A stretch of DNA of 28,204 nt from JBBQUP01 sp038212305 (lineage in GTDB: Bacteria > Bacteroidota > Bacteroidia > Bacteroidales > Marinilabiliaceae). Shown one piece after another: positions 1-8,000 of this stretch. The DNA lies in NCBI GenBank assembly GCA_038212305.1, contig JBBQUP010000041.1, forward strand, positions 1 to 28,204, given 5' to 3'. Numbering within the stretch: position 1 is the first letter of the stretch; each line of letters opens with the position of its first letter. The notes below the pieces were generated by a model. The model was not told where the DNA came from and did no database searches. It saw only the letters and a list, made by a program, of their open reading frames with translations. The position numbers and the translations under genes are program-made.

Positions 1-1
1 A

Positions 2-349
2 CAGAATGGTGAAAAAATTGTGCAATATTATCGTTCTCGCTTTCAGATAGAGTTTTTATACAGGGATGCCAAGCAATTTACAGGCCTTAATTCGTGTCAG
101 GCTAGAAGCCAAAACAAACTTGATTTTCATTTTAATGCTGCCCTTACTGCAATTAATTTAGCAAAACAAGATTGGTTATTAAACAAAAAAGACACTGATA
201 AACCTTTTTCAATGTCAGATTATAAGACGCTATATAACAACACTTTAATGCTCGAACGATTTATGTGCGTGTTTGCTATTAATCCATACACTGCAAAAAA
301 TCAGAAAATTGTCAAAGAGCTTTTGGATTATGGCAAAATTGCCGCATAA
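2..349 (+). CDS. IS4-family DDE transposase, C-terminal end (partial at window edge)
   Basis: The reading frame is open from the first bases of the window, so this is the 3' end of a longer gene and the GTG at 20 is not the true start. It would encode the C-terminal catalytic part of an insertion-sequence transposase, which cuts and rejoins the IS ends. The IS4-family signature Y-(2)-R-(3)-E-(6)-K is visible with exact spacing in YYRSRFQIEFLYRDAK; its Glu would be the last acidic residue of the DDE triad. The remaining 90 or so residues are a C-terminal tail ending at TAA. No terminal inverted repeat was identified downstream, so the right end of the element is not placed. Intactness cannot be judged because the rest lies outside the window. 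Confidence 0.8.
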   Translation, partial: QNGEKIVQYYRSRFQIEFLYRDAKQFTGLNSCQARSQNKLDFHFNAALTAINLAKQDWLLNKKDTDKPFSMSDYKTLYNNTLMLERFMCVFAINPYTAKNQKIVKELLDYGKIAA

Positions 350-925
350 AATTTAACGAACTATTGACATTAGCAAAAGCTATAAAAATTATTTATTTCG
401 TTGAAGAGAATAAAAAACTGTTTATGTTACAGATTTTTTCCCATGCGAAAGTGATGGCAATAGAATTGGGAATAGATAAAACCCTCGCTAACACACGATT
501 GCATTGTGAGGTACGTAAAGCAAAATCCCCCTATTCGTCTAATCCCCTAGTTGGCAGTAGCGTGTTCAAACAAGCGGCATGTTCGGCATAGCGTCTTCGC
601 AATGTTTTTGTCATCAAGGCCTCAGGCCGTTTATTTTGTCGAGAATTTTAATACATCAAAGCCTAGCTCAATAATTTGGATGGTGCTTTATTGTTTTTAT
701 TAGATATACTGCAAAGGGCGTGGAGGTTTTTTGCAAAGTAACGCAAAGTGACAAGATTATGTCACATTGCGTGTAAAGAAGAGTATTATCTGCTTTACTC
801 ATAGCTCCCTTTAGTAAATACGCGGGTGTGGGAAGGGAAGGAAAATTATATATTGCTGTTAATCAAGTTGCTTAAAAAAATATCGAACAATAATTAGCAC
901 TTCTTGTTTCTTAAGAAAAAACGAT
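350..925. other. Gene-poor stretch after the transposase
   Basis: No convincing gene is seen in these 576 bases. An open frame at about 364-591 starts with TTG, matches no family I recognise and looks accidental. The sequence holds a tandem decamer and a near-palindrome (listed separately) and a short GGCCT-C-AGGCC inverted repeat near 620. It probably contains the right end of the upstream insertion sequence and the promoter of the thioredoxin-like gene, but neither can be placed. Confidence 0.5.
733..771. repeat. Tandem GCAAAGTAAC-type decamer running into a 12-bp imperfect inverted repeat
   Basis: GCAAAGTAAC at 733-742 is followed immediately by GCAAAGTGAC at 743-752 (one mismatch). The second copy overlaps an inverted repeat: CGCAAAGTGACA (742-753), a 6-nt spacer AGATTA, and TGTCACATTGCG (760-771), with 11 of 12 positions complementary. 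It could be an operator or part of a dispersed repeat. The GTGAC arms are too far apart for a standard CRP/FNR site (TGTGA-N6-TCACA). Confidence 0.5.
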
Positions 926-1507
926 ATGGCATTTACACTACAAATTGGAGCAAAAGCTCCTGATTTTAAGCTATTAGCGACAGATGGTAAGAATTATCAA
1001 TTAAGTGATTTTGAGAAAGATCCTTATTTGGTCGTGTTTTTTACTTGTAACCATTGTCCGTATGTAATCGGATCAGATGAGGTAACACGGCAATTAGTGG
1101 AGAAATTTCAACCCAAAGGTGTCCGTTTTGTTGGTATAAATTCCAATAGTATAAGTGTTTATGCCGAGGATAGTTTTGAAGGTATGGTTGAGCGCATGAA
1201 AAAGCATCAATTCCATTGGCTTTATTTACACGATCCGTCTCAAAAGGCTGCACTTGCTTATGGTGCTTTGCGAACACCTCATTTTTATCTTTTTAACAAG
1301 GAGCGTAAGCTAATTTATACCGGTCGAGGGGTGGATTCGCCACGCGATACATCTAAAATGAATGAGAACACGATGGAATTAGTTTTAGAGGCTGCATTAA
1401 AGAATGAAAAATTGCCTTTTGAAGTTACGAATCCTATTGGTTGCAATGTAAAATGGGAAGGACAGGATAAGCATTGGATGCCTGCCGATGCCTGCGATCT
1501 AGTTTAA
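926..1507 (+). CDS. Thioredoxin-like / peroxiredoxin-family (AhpC/TSA-like) protein with CNHCPY motif
   Basis: This 193-residue protein has a thioredoxin fold of the AhpC/TSA type: an N-terminal GAKAPDFKL segment, then a beta strand ending in the active-site motif FFTCNHCPYV. The redox cysteines are Cys41 and Cys44, spaced as in thioredoxins. A conserved cis-proline-type loop follows at RTPHFYLF. The family is common in Bacteroidota and is annotated as thioredoxin family or alkyl-hydroperoxide-reductase-like protein; its substrate is not established. There is no signal peptide, so a cytoplasmic location is expected. The gene is monocistronic, with a bidirectional terminator behind it shared with amtB. 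The family call is firm and the physiological role is open. Confidence 0.88.
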   Translation: MAFTLQIGAKAPDFKLLATDGKNYQLSDFEKDPYLVVFFTCNHCPYVIGSDEVTRQLVEKFQPKGVRFVGINSNSISVYAEDSFEGMVERMKKHQFHWLYLHDPSQKAALAYGALRTPHFYLFNKERKLIYTGRGVDSPRDTSKMNENTMELVLEAALKNEKLPFEVTNPIGCNVKWEGQDKHWMPADACDLV

Positions 1508-1596
1508 CATCTATCTTCCCCTCTTTTTATCTTTTTATTTTGCCATCTTTCAGCCATCCTGAGTGAAATAAATAATCCCACTCAAACCATAAATCG

Positions 1597-1635
1597 AAAA
1601 AAGAGGAGCCAACGTTTTGGACTCCTCTTTTTATT
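1597..1635. terminator. Bidirectional intrinsic terminator between the thioredoxin-like gene and amtB
   Basis: AAGAGGAG-CCAA pairs with TTGG-A-CTCCTCTT (about 11 base pairs with a single-base bulge). The hairpin has an A-run on its left and a T-run on its right, so it can end transcripts from either strand. It lies between two converging genes. Confidence 0.85.
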
Positions 1636-1654
1636 TGCAAAACTATAAACGAGG

Positions 1655-2899
1655 TTAATTGTAAGCGCTTTCGCCGTGTTCGTAAATATCCAAACCTTCG
1701 ATCTCAACTCGTTTGTCAACACGCAATCCAACTGTTTTCTTAAGAATAAAGAATAAGATAAATCCTGCTCCTACAGCCCATGCTCCAACCGATACAATAC
1801 CAATTAACTGAGAGATAATTGATGCGGTTCCGAAGCCGTAGAACAATCCAGTGCTTGTAGAGAAAAAACCTACCATTAATGTGCCAAATGCTCCACACAT
1901 ACCGTGTACAGAACTTGCTCCAACTGGATCATCGATTTTCAATGTGTTTTCAATAAAATCAACTGCAAATACTAGTAAAACCCCTGCTAATAAGCCAATT
2001 AAGATTGCCCCGCCTGGACTAACCACATCGCAACCAGCAGTAATAGCTACCAATCCGGCTAAAGTTCCATTCAAAGTAAGCGATAATGATGGTTTTCCGT
2101 AGCGTAACCAAGCAGTAATTAAAGTTCCTACTGTACCTGCAGCTGCAGCAAGGTTAGTGGTTACAAATATAAGTGCTAAAGCATTTGCGTTTCCTGTTCC
2201 AAAAGCTGCTAATTGTGAGCCGGGGTTGAATCCAAACCATCCTAACCATAAAATAAATACTCCAAGAGCGGCTAAGGCAAGGTTTTGACCAGGAATTGCA
2301 TTAGTTTTTCCATTGAATTTACCAATACGAGGCCCGAGCATGATTGCACCTACTAAACCAATCCATCCGCCAACTGAGTGAACTACTGTTGATCCAGCAA
2401 AATCGTGGAAAGGCATTTCCATGGTTGACAACCACCCACCTCCCCAAACCCAGTGACCCGAGATAGGATAAATTACTAATGAAATAACAATACTAAAGAT
2501 CATGTATGATGAAAAGTGAGTTCTTTCGGCCATGGCTCCCGAAACAATGGTTGCAGCTGTTGCAGCAAATACTGTTTGAAAGAACATAAAACCTAATCCA
2601 GGTATTCCGCCTTCCCAACCATTCGAAAACATGAGGTCAGGCGTTCCAATGAGTCCCATAATGTCAGTACCAAACATGATTCCAAATCCAAGGATAAAGA
2701 ATGCCAATGATCCAAATGAGAAGTCAATAAGGTTTTTCATTAAAATATTGACTGTGTTTTTCGAACGGGTAAAACCTGTTTCTACCAATGCAAATCCTGC
2801 TTGCATAAAAAATACCAACGCTGCTGCGATTAATACCCATAAGGTATCTATCGAAAAGGCCGTTTCAGCCAGTACTTTTGTTATATCTGTTGCTTCCAT
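1655..2899 (-). CDS. amtB: Ammonium transporter AmtB
   Basis: This 414-residue polytopic membrane protein of the Amt/Mep/Rh family carries ammonium across the inner membrane. About eleven hydrophobic helices can be drawn. The paired pore histidines are visible as His174 (in STVVHSVGG) and His332 (in SSVHGMCG), and the phenylalanine-gate region reads FMFFQTVFA around residue 107. The C-terminal cytoplasmic tail, which contacts PII, has GLDIYEHGESAYN. The length is normal. It lies 28 bases downstream of glnK on the same strand, the classical pairing in which GlnK plugs the channel when nitrogen is plentiful. The porin-like gene upstream probably belongs to the same transcript. The ATG was chosen because the frame opens with a short polar segment before the first helix and leaves a normal gap to glnK. 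Confidence 0.97.
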   Translation of the reverse strand: MEATDITKVLAETAFSIDTLWVLIAAALVFFMQAGFALVETGFTRSKNTVNILMKNLIDFSFGSLAFFILGFGIMFGTDIMGLIGTPDLMFSNGWEGGIPGLGFMFFQTVFAATAATIVSGAMAERTHFSSYMIFSIVISLVIYPISGHWVWGGGWLSTMEMPFHDFAGSTVVHSVGGWIGLVGAIMLGPRIGKFNGKTNAIPGQNLALAALGVFILWLGWFGFNPGSQLAAFGTGNANALALIFVTTNLAAAAGTVGTLITAWLRYGKPSLSLTLNGTLAGLVAITAGCDVVSPGGAILIGLLAGVLLVFAVDFIENTLKIDDPVGASSVHGMCGAFGTLMVGFFSTSTGLFYGFGTASIISQLIGIVSVGAWAVGAGFILFFILKKTVGLRVDKRVEIEGLDIYEHGESAYN

Positions 2900-2927
2900 G
2901 ATTTCAATTTTTTAATCGTTAGTTACC

Positions 2928-3275
2928 CTATTTCTTGTCGTAAAGTGAATCATCCCCTTCATCACCTGTGCGTATGCGTAACGATTGGTCAACAGTGGAA
3001 ATAAATATCCGTCCGTCGCCTACTTCGCCCGTATAAGCCGATTTTAGTAAGGCTTTAACTGATTTATCAACATTCACGTCTCTAACTACAAACGAAATCA
3101 TGATTCGCTCAATAACACTTGTGTCGTACATTACTCCCCGGTAAATACGCTCCTGATGGTCGGTTCCTAATCCCCGAGCTTCCCAATAAGTTAGAAAGTC
3201 AATCCCAACTTCATGAAGTGATTGCTTTACTTCATCGAACTTAGTTTTTCGAATGACTGCTTCAATTTTTTTCAT
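2928..3275 (-). CDS. glnK: Nitrogen regulatory protein PII (GlnK)
   Basis: This 115-residue PII family protein, expected to be a trimer, senses ATP/ADP and 2-oxoglutarate and controls AmtB. It has the N-terminal strand MKKIEAVIR, a T-loop with Tyr45 (in RIYRG) and Tyr50 (in VMYD, equivalent to the Tyr51 that is uridylylated in enterobacteria), and the B-loop TGEVGDGRIFI around residues 82-92. The usual Pro-Lys after the T-loop is replaced by Ile-Glu, and the loop contains ARGLGTDHQE in place of the enterobacterial sequence. The C-terminal tail is acidic (DEGDDSLYDKK). It sits directly upstream of amtB. No uridylyltransferase gene is present in the window, so control by nucleotide binding alone is equally possible. 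Confidence 0.95.
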   Translation of the reverse strand: MKKIEAVIRKTKFDEVKQSLHEVGIDFLTYWEARGLGTDHQERIYRGVMYDTSVIERIMISFVVRDVNVDKSVKALLKSAYTGEVGDGRIFISTVDQSLRIRTGDEGDDSLYDKK

Positions 3276-3441
3276 GGTATGATGGTTTTATTAGTTAATT
3301 ATTAAAAAACAGCAAGATGTCAGATTATCAATACTAAATCATGATGGAAAAGTGTCTATCGCTTCATAATGGCGATTCTGACGAATGGTTGGTTATAAGA
3401 AATTGAGAAAAAACGACAATCTTAGTCTTGCTGATTTATGG

Positions 3442-4092
3442 TTATAGAGTTAATCCAATTACTAAAAATCCTTGCTCGCGGTTAGGATTTACACTGAACG
3501 ACGCGTAGGGGGAAACAATAAACGTATCGGTGATTTTCACCTCTTTACTCACTTTTATACCTACGTTGCAAAGGTTGAACTCTCCGTTATTGGTGTACAA
3601 TTGATCGCCAGCTCCTGCAAAAAGTGATACGTTTTTAATATCATACGATGCTTCGACGTATAGATCTTCTAATTGATTTAAGTATTTATAACCACCCAAA
3701 GAGAAATTTCCAACCGAATAAGTTAACCCTAATTCGAAAGTGTGTAAATCTTTATCGAAGTATCCGCCATACATTTCAGATGCTGGATCACTTGGGAAAA
3801 AATAATCTGTTAAAATTACTCCTAATCCAAAATCGAAATCGTAACCAGCATATAAATCTAGTTCTGCTCCAAAATTGCTATTTAGCGCGTAGCTTCCCCA
3901 AGCTCCGACGGTTAAACCTCCAGTTGCAAAACTTAAGCCTGGTTGAATAGCTGGAGCATCACTAAATTGTGTGCCTCTCCATACATAACGGCTTACTAAA
4001 TCGGTTGAGAAGCTAAATTTCGAGCTCTCCTCTTGTGCGTTACTTGCAAAAATTGCAAAAACAGTCAGCAGTGTAAAAATAATCCTTTTCAT
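3442..4092 (-). CDS. TorF-like / gcw_chp-type outer-membrane beta-barrel protein of the amtB-glnK operon
   Basis: This is a 216-residue secreted protein. The N terminus MKRIIFTLLTVFAIFASNAQ is a clear signal peptide with likely cleavage after SNA. The mature protein is a series of amphipathic strands ending in a hydrophobic, leucine-terminated strand (GFLVIGLTL), as expected for an outer-membrane barrel. The start of the mature part, with SRYVWRGTQFSD then PAIQPGLSF, matches the family annotated as conserved gcw_chp or TorF-family putative porin. It is the first gene of a presumed operon with glnK and amtB, 166 bases upstream of glnK, which suggests passage of ammonium or another small nitrogen compound across the outer membrane (inference). 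A promoter with near-ideal spacing lies upstream at 4164-4194. Confidence 0.8.
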   Translation of the reverse strand: MKRIIFTLLTVFAIFASNAQEESSKFSFSTDLVSRYVWRGTQFSDAPAIQPGLSFATGGLTVGAWGSYALNSNFGAELDLYAGYDFDFGLGVILTDYFFPSDPASEMYGGYFDKDLHTFELGLTYSVGNFSLGGYKYLNQLEDLYVEASYDIKNVSLFAGAGDQLYTNNGEFNLCNVGIKVSKEVKITDTFIVSPYASFSVNPNREQGFLVIGLTL

Positions 4093-4163
4093 AACAGTAT
4101 GTTTTTAGGTAAATAAATTCATTTATTTGGATAACCCCCTCTTCTTTGAAATTAACACTGAGA

Positions 4164-4194
4164 CAAAAGTAGAAATAAATATTTTACCTCCAAA
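4164..4194 (-). promoter_or_regulatory. Bacteroidota-type promoter for the porin-glnK-amtB operon
   Basis: Read on the minus strand, TTTG (4194-4191), 19 nt, then TACTTTTG (4171-4164) match the -33 and -7 elements TTTG and TAnnTTTG. Transcription would start near 4157 and leave a leader of about 65 nt. GGGGGT motifs lie on both sides of the promoter. Confidence 0.65.
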
Positions 4195-4405
4195 TAAAAA
4201 GGGGGTAAATGTGAGAAAAGTACGTAAATTTATTTTCTAGGCACATATAATAAGGGGGTATAATAAAAAAAACATGAAAATTTCGAACAACACCCCCATG
4301 TTTAAATATTTTTGTATAAACAGACGGATCTTTACTATTATCGTGCAGCGAATGAGGATGTAATGTGGAATAGCCGCTGAATGCGTGGTTTTAGGTATAT
4401 AGTAT

Positions 4406-4556
4406 ATATTCAATGTCGTTTAGTTTGGCTTAAAGACTACTGGTATTAGCATTGGGTTAAGGCCCATTGTTGTTTATACCTATATTCACAAGCCCTGTGG
4501 GGGCGACAGCTTACGCCCTGCTTATATGCGGGCTGAGCTAAACGACATTAGAATAT
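4406..4556. repeat. Inverted-repeat-bounded element (MITE-like or structured RNA)
   Basis: The arms are ATATTC-AATGTCGTTTAG (4406-4423) and CTAAACGACATT-A-GAATAT (4538-4556): 18 complementary bases with one bulged base. The interior is GC-richer than its surroundings and can form nested stems, GGGCG/CGCCC (4502-4518 area) inside AGCCC/GGGCT (4491-4533 area), plus TGGG/CCCA (4454-4466). There is no coding capacity and no clear target-site duplication. It could be a non-autonomous transposon or a structured transcript. Confidence 0.5.
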
Positions 4557-4780
4557 TGTTATTAAGATGATAATGCGAAAGGCTTAGGCTTTATTTATGT
4601 GTTTAGTTAAGCAAAGCATGGAATTAAAATTTTTTGGGATACCCCTGTTGTAACATGGGGGTGCTTTGATAAATTTCATTTTTTCAAGATCGAGTATGCA
4701 TAATATAATAGGTAGTTGAGTTTGTTTGATTTTTTGAGTTATAAATACCAGCTCGATTTATCGACTTTGAGGTTCATATA

Positions 4781-4792
4781 TGACAATTGTCA
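4781..4792. promoter_or_regulatory. Palindromic operator candidate upstream of gltB
   Basis: TGACAATTGTCA is a perfect 12-bp palindrome about 50 bases upstream of the candidate gltB -33 element. A related half-site (TGTCAATTA) follows at about 4811. It is probably a binding site for a dimeric regulator; the regulator is not identifiable. Confidence 0.4.
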
Positions 4793-4843
4793 GTATGAAA
4801 AAATGTTAAATGTCAATTATTTTGGATCAAAAACCATTTCTTG

Positions 4844-4874
4844 TTGGAATTTTTCAACAATAGCACTATTTTTG
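4844..4874 (+). promoter_or_regulatory. Candidate gltB promoter
   Basis: TATTTTTG at 4867-4874 fits the Bacteroidota -7 element TAnnTTTG. TTG at 4844-4846 lies 20 nt upstream as a -33 element. It predicts a leader of about 150 nt before the gltB ATG. Confidence 0.45.
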
Positions 4875-4993
4875 CGTTCGGATTATAAGATGAATTTGGC
4901 AGCTTGTATTATTTGATATAAGCATTGGATCTATGCGGAGAGTGAGCCTAGCGGAGCATTTTAGCTGCCAATTATTGCACCCCAAAAGGGTTC

Positions 4994-5014
4994 GGAATTC
5001 GTTATTCCTTTTTG
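4994..5014 (+). promoter_or_regulatory. Hairpin plus T-run just before the gltB start (possible attenuator)
   Basis: GGAAT (4994-4998), loop TCGTT, ATTCC (5004-5008), then TTTTTG; flanking AAAAGG/CTTTTT may extend the stem. It ends 15 bases before the gltB ATG, so it could act as a weak terminator or mask the ribosome site. The stem is short, so this is tentative. Confidence 0.35.
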
Positions 5015-5028
5015 TTTAATGACTAAGT

Positions 5029-8000
5029 ATGATGCAAAAGAGATTTCCTAAAGCACAGGGATTGTATGATCCTGCCAATGAGCATGACAATTGTGGTATT
5101 GGGTTTGTTGCCAATATCAAAGGCCAAAAAACACACGATATAGTAAAGCGTGGGTTAGAGGTTTTGGTGAACATGACTCACCGCGGAGCTGAGAGTGCCG
5201 ATAATAAATCGGGCGATGGGGCTGGTATATTAATGCAGGTTCCTCATGAATTCTGTAAATCATTGGGTTTTTATCTGCCTGAGGCGGGTAAGTATGCAAC
5301 GGGTTTGGTTTTCTTGCCTCGTAATGCTAAAGAAACAACAACCTGTGAAGAGATTCTTCAAACCAATCTCGAAAATGAGGGACTTGAGGTAATTGGTTTT
5401 CGCGATGTTCCAGTGGATAGCAATGCTATTGGCGAAATGGCCAAACGGTCCGAGCCAACTATTAAACAAATATTCGTTAAAGGTGCTTGCGAGCAGGATG
5501 TTCTTGAGCGTAAGCTATTTATCGCCAGAAAATTAACCGAGAATCAAGTTCGAAATTCGACTTTAAGTGAGCGCGAGGGTTTTTATATTCCGAGTCTCTC
5601 TACTAAAATATTTATATATAAAGGAATGTTAACCCCAGAACAATTGGGGCAGTATTTCCTTGATTTACAGAATCCATTAGTTCAAAGTGCCATTTCGTTG
5701 GTGCATTCACGATTTAGCACCAATACTTTTCCAACGTGGGATTTGGCGCAGCCTTTCCGCATAATGGCTCACAATGGAGAGATAAATACCATCAAAGGTA
5801 ATCGTTTGTGGATGCAAGCTCGTGAAGGATTACTTCAGTCCGATTTATTTGGTGAAGACTTAAATAAAATCTTCCCAGTTATCGAACCTAACAAATCCGA
5901 TTCAGCTTCGTTGGATAATGTTTTGGAATTCCTATTCCTTACTGGGCGTACCATGTCGCATGCATTAACCATGTTGATTCCCGAGAGCTGGAACAGTAAA
6001 AACCCAATTCCTCAGAGCTTAAAAGCTTACTACGAGTATCATAGCACCATAATGGAACCTTGGGATGGTCCTGCGTCAATTGTATTTTCTGATGGACGAT
6101 ACATTGGTGGTACATTGGATAGAAACGGTTTGCGTCCATCGCGATACATTATCACTAAAAATGATATGATTGTAATGGGTTCGGAAGTGGGAGTGCAACA
6201 ATTTCTAGCAGAAGAAATTCGTGAAAAAGGACGTTTGCGTCCGGGTAAAATTTTATTGGTCGATACGCAATTAGGAATTATTATTCCTGATGATGAATTA
6301 AAAGCTCAACTTTCAAAGAAAAATCCATACGAGAATTGGTTGAAAGAGAATCGTATTCGATTGCATGAAATTGTAGTTAAAAACAGAGTACCTTCTTCGT
6401 TGGATGATAAGTACGAAACTTATTTAAAGGCATTTGGATATACTCGAGAAGATTTTCTAGAGATTATTACTCCCATGGCAGCTACAGCGAACGAACCTGT
6501 TGGCTCAATGGGTAACGATACTCCAGTTGCTGTTTTGTCAGAAAAACCTCAGCGACTATTTAATTACTTCCGTCAGTTGTTTGCGCAGGTAACCAATCCT
6601 CCAATCGATCCAATTCGCGAAGGTTTAGTAATGGCTTTGACGAATTACATTGGGTCGGTGTCAAAAAATTTATTGGACGAGTCGCCATCGCAATGTAAAA
6701 GCATTAAGTTCGAAAGCCCAATTGTTACCAACACCGATTTGGGAAAAATAAAAGATTTCTCTCGCGAGGAGTTCTCTAACATCACTATTCCAATGGTTTT
6801 TGCCGTTGCCGATGGTGGAAAAGGGTTAAAAACTGCGCTTGAAAAAATGTGTGCCGATGCTGAGAAAGCTGTGGATGAAGGTAATAATTACATCATTTTA
6901 TCAGATAGAAATATTACTAAAGATCAGGCAGCCGTTCCTTCGTTATTAGCTGTTTCTGCCGTTCATCATCATTTAATCCGGACTAAAAAACGGATGCAAA
7001 TAGGTTTAGTTGTAGAGACTGGCGAAGCGCGCGAAGTCATGCATTTTGCTCTTCTATTAGGTTATGGAGCCAGCGTTATTAATCCTTATGGGTGTTTTGC
7101 GGTAATTGACGATCTAGTAAAGAAAGGAGAATTAGATATCGATTACATTAAAGCTCGCGAAAACTATATTAAATCAGTTGATAAAGGACTTTTAAAAGTT
7201 CTTTCGAAGATGGGTATTAGCACTTTGCGTAGTTACCATGGAGCTCAAATGTTTGAGGCTGTTGGTATTTCGAAAGAGGTGATTGATACTTATTTTGCTG
7301 GTACTGCTTCTAAAATTGGAGGTGTTGGCTACGACGAAATTGCCAAAGAAGTGGCCATGTTTCATGCCAATGCATTCTCCGAAAGTTCATGGAGTAATGT
7401 GTTAGATAGCCAAGGATCATATGCTTACAGGAAGTATGGCGAAAAGCATGGATGGAATCCAGAAACAATTGGTTTATTGCAATGGGCTACATCACAAAAC
7501 GATTACGGAAAGTACAAAGAATACTCGAAGCAAGTTGATGAGGATAACAAAACACCCTTATTCTTGCGTGGTTTATTGAAATTAAATTCAAGTCGTAAGT
7601 CAATCTCTATTGATGAGGTTGAACCAGAAACAGCCATCATGAAACGTTTTGTGACTGGAGCTATGAGTTACGGTTCTATTTCAAAAGAGGCTCATGAGGC
7701 CATGGCTATTGCGATGAACGAAATCGGAGGTCGCAGTAATACCGGAGAAGGTGGCGAAGATGCTGAGCGTTTTAAATCAAATGCTCGAAGTTCTATTAAA
7801 CAAATTGCATCGGGTCGTTTTGGAGTAACCAACAATTACTTAATGAACGCCGATGAGTTACAAATAAAAATAGCTCAAGGAGCAAAACCCGGAGAAGGTG
7901 GTCAGTTGCCAGGTTTTAAAGTTGATAAAATTATTGCCAAATTACGTAATTCAACACCAGGTATTACCTTAATTTCGCCTCCTCCTCACCACGATATTTA

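Larger units (their letters stand above)
4093..5028. other. Divergent control region between porin-glnK-amtB and gltBD
   Basis: This 936-base stretch has no convincing gene; an open frame around 4716-4916 begins at TTG and resembles nothing known. It holds five GGGGGT motifs (4132-4139 and 4291-4299 in reverse orientation; 4201-4208, 4254-4261 and 4655-4663 forward), a hairpin AAATAAA-TTCA-TTTATTT at 4111-4128, an inverted-repeat-bounded element at 4406-4556, a 12-bp palindrome at 4781-4792, a candidate gltB promoter and a hairpin just before gltB. The size and motif density suggest complex nitrogen control of both flanking operons. Confidence 0.6.

Noticed and set aside
364..591. 75-residue open frame after the transposase
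   Set aside because: TTG start, no recognisable family, and it lies in a repeat-rich gene-poor stretch; probably chance.
748..765. CRP/FNR site reading of GTGACA...TGTCAC
   Set aside because: The spacing between TGA and TCA half-sites does not fit the N6 consensus; listed only as an inverted repeat.
3310..3433. CAGCAAGA / TCTTGCTG inverted repeat between the porin and glnK genes
   Set aside because: Eight bases 108 bases apart with no other pairing; consistent with chance.
4716..4916. 66-residue open frame in the gltB upstream region
   Set aside because: TTG start, no homology recognised, and it overlaps the palindrome and candidate gltB promoter.
4978..5014. tRNA-like GGGTTCGGAATTC stretch
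   Set aside because: It recalls a T-arm but there is no acceptor, D-arm or anticodon arm around it.
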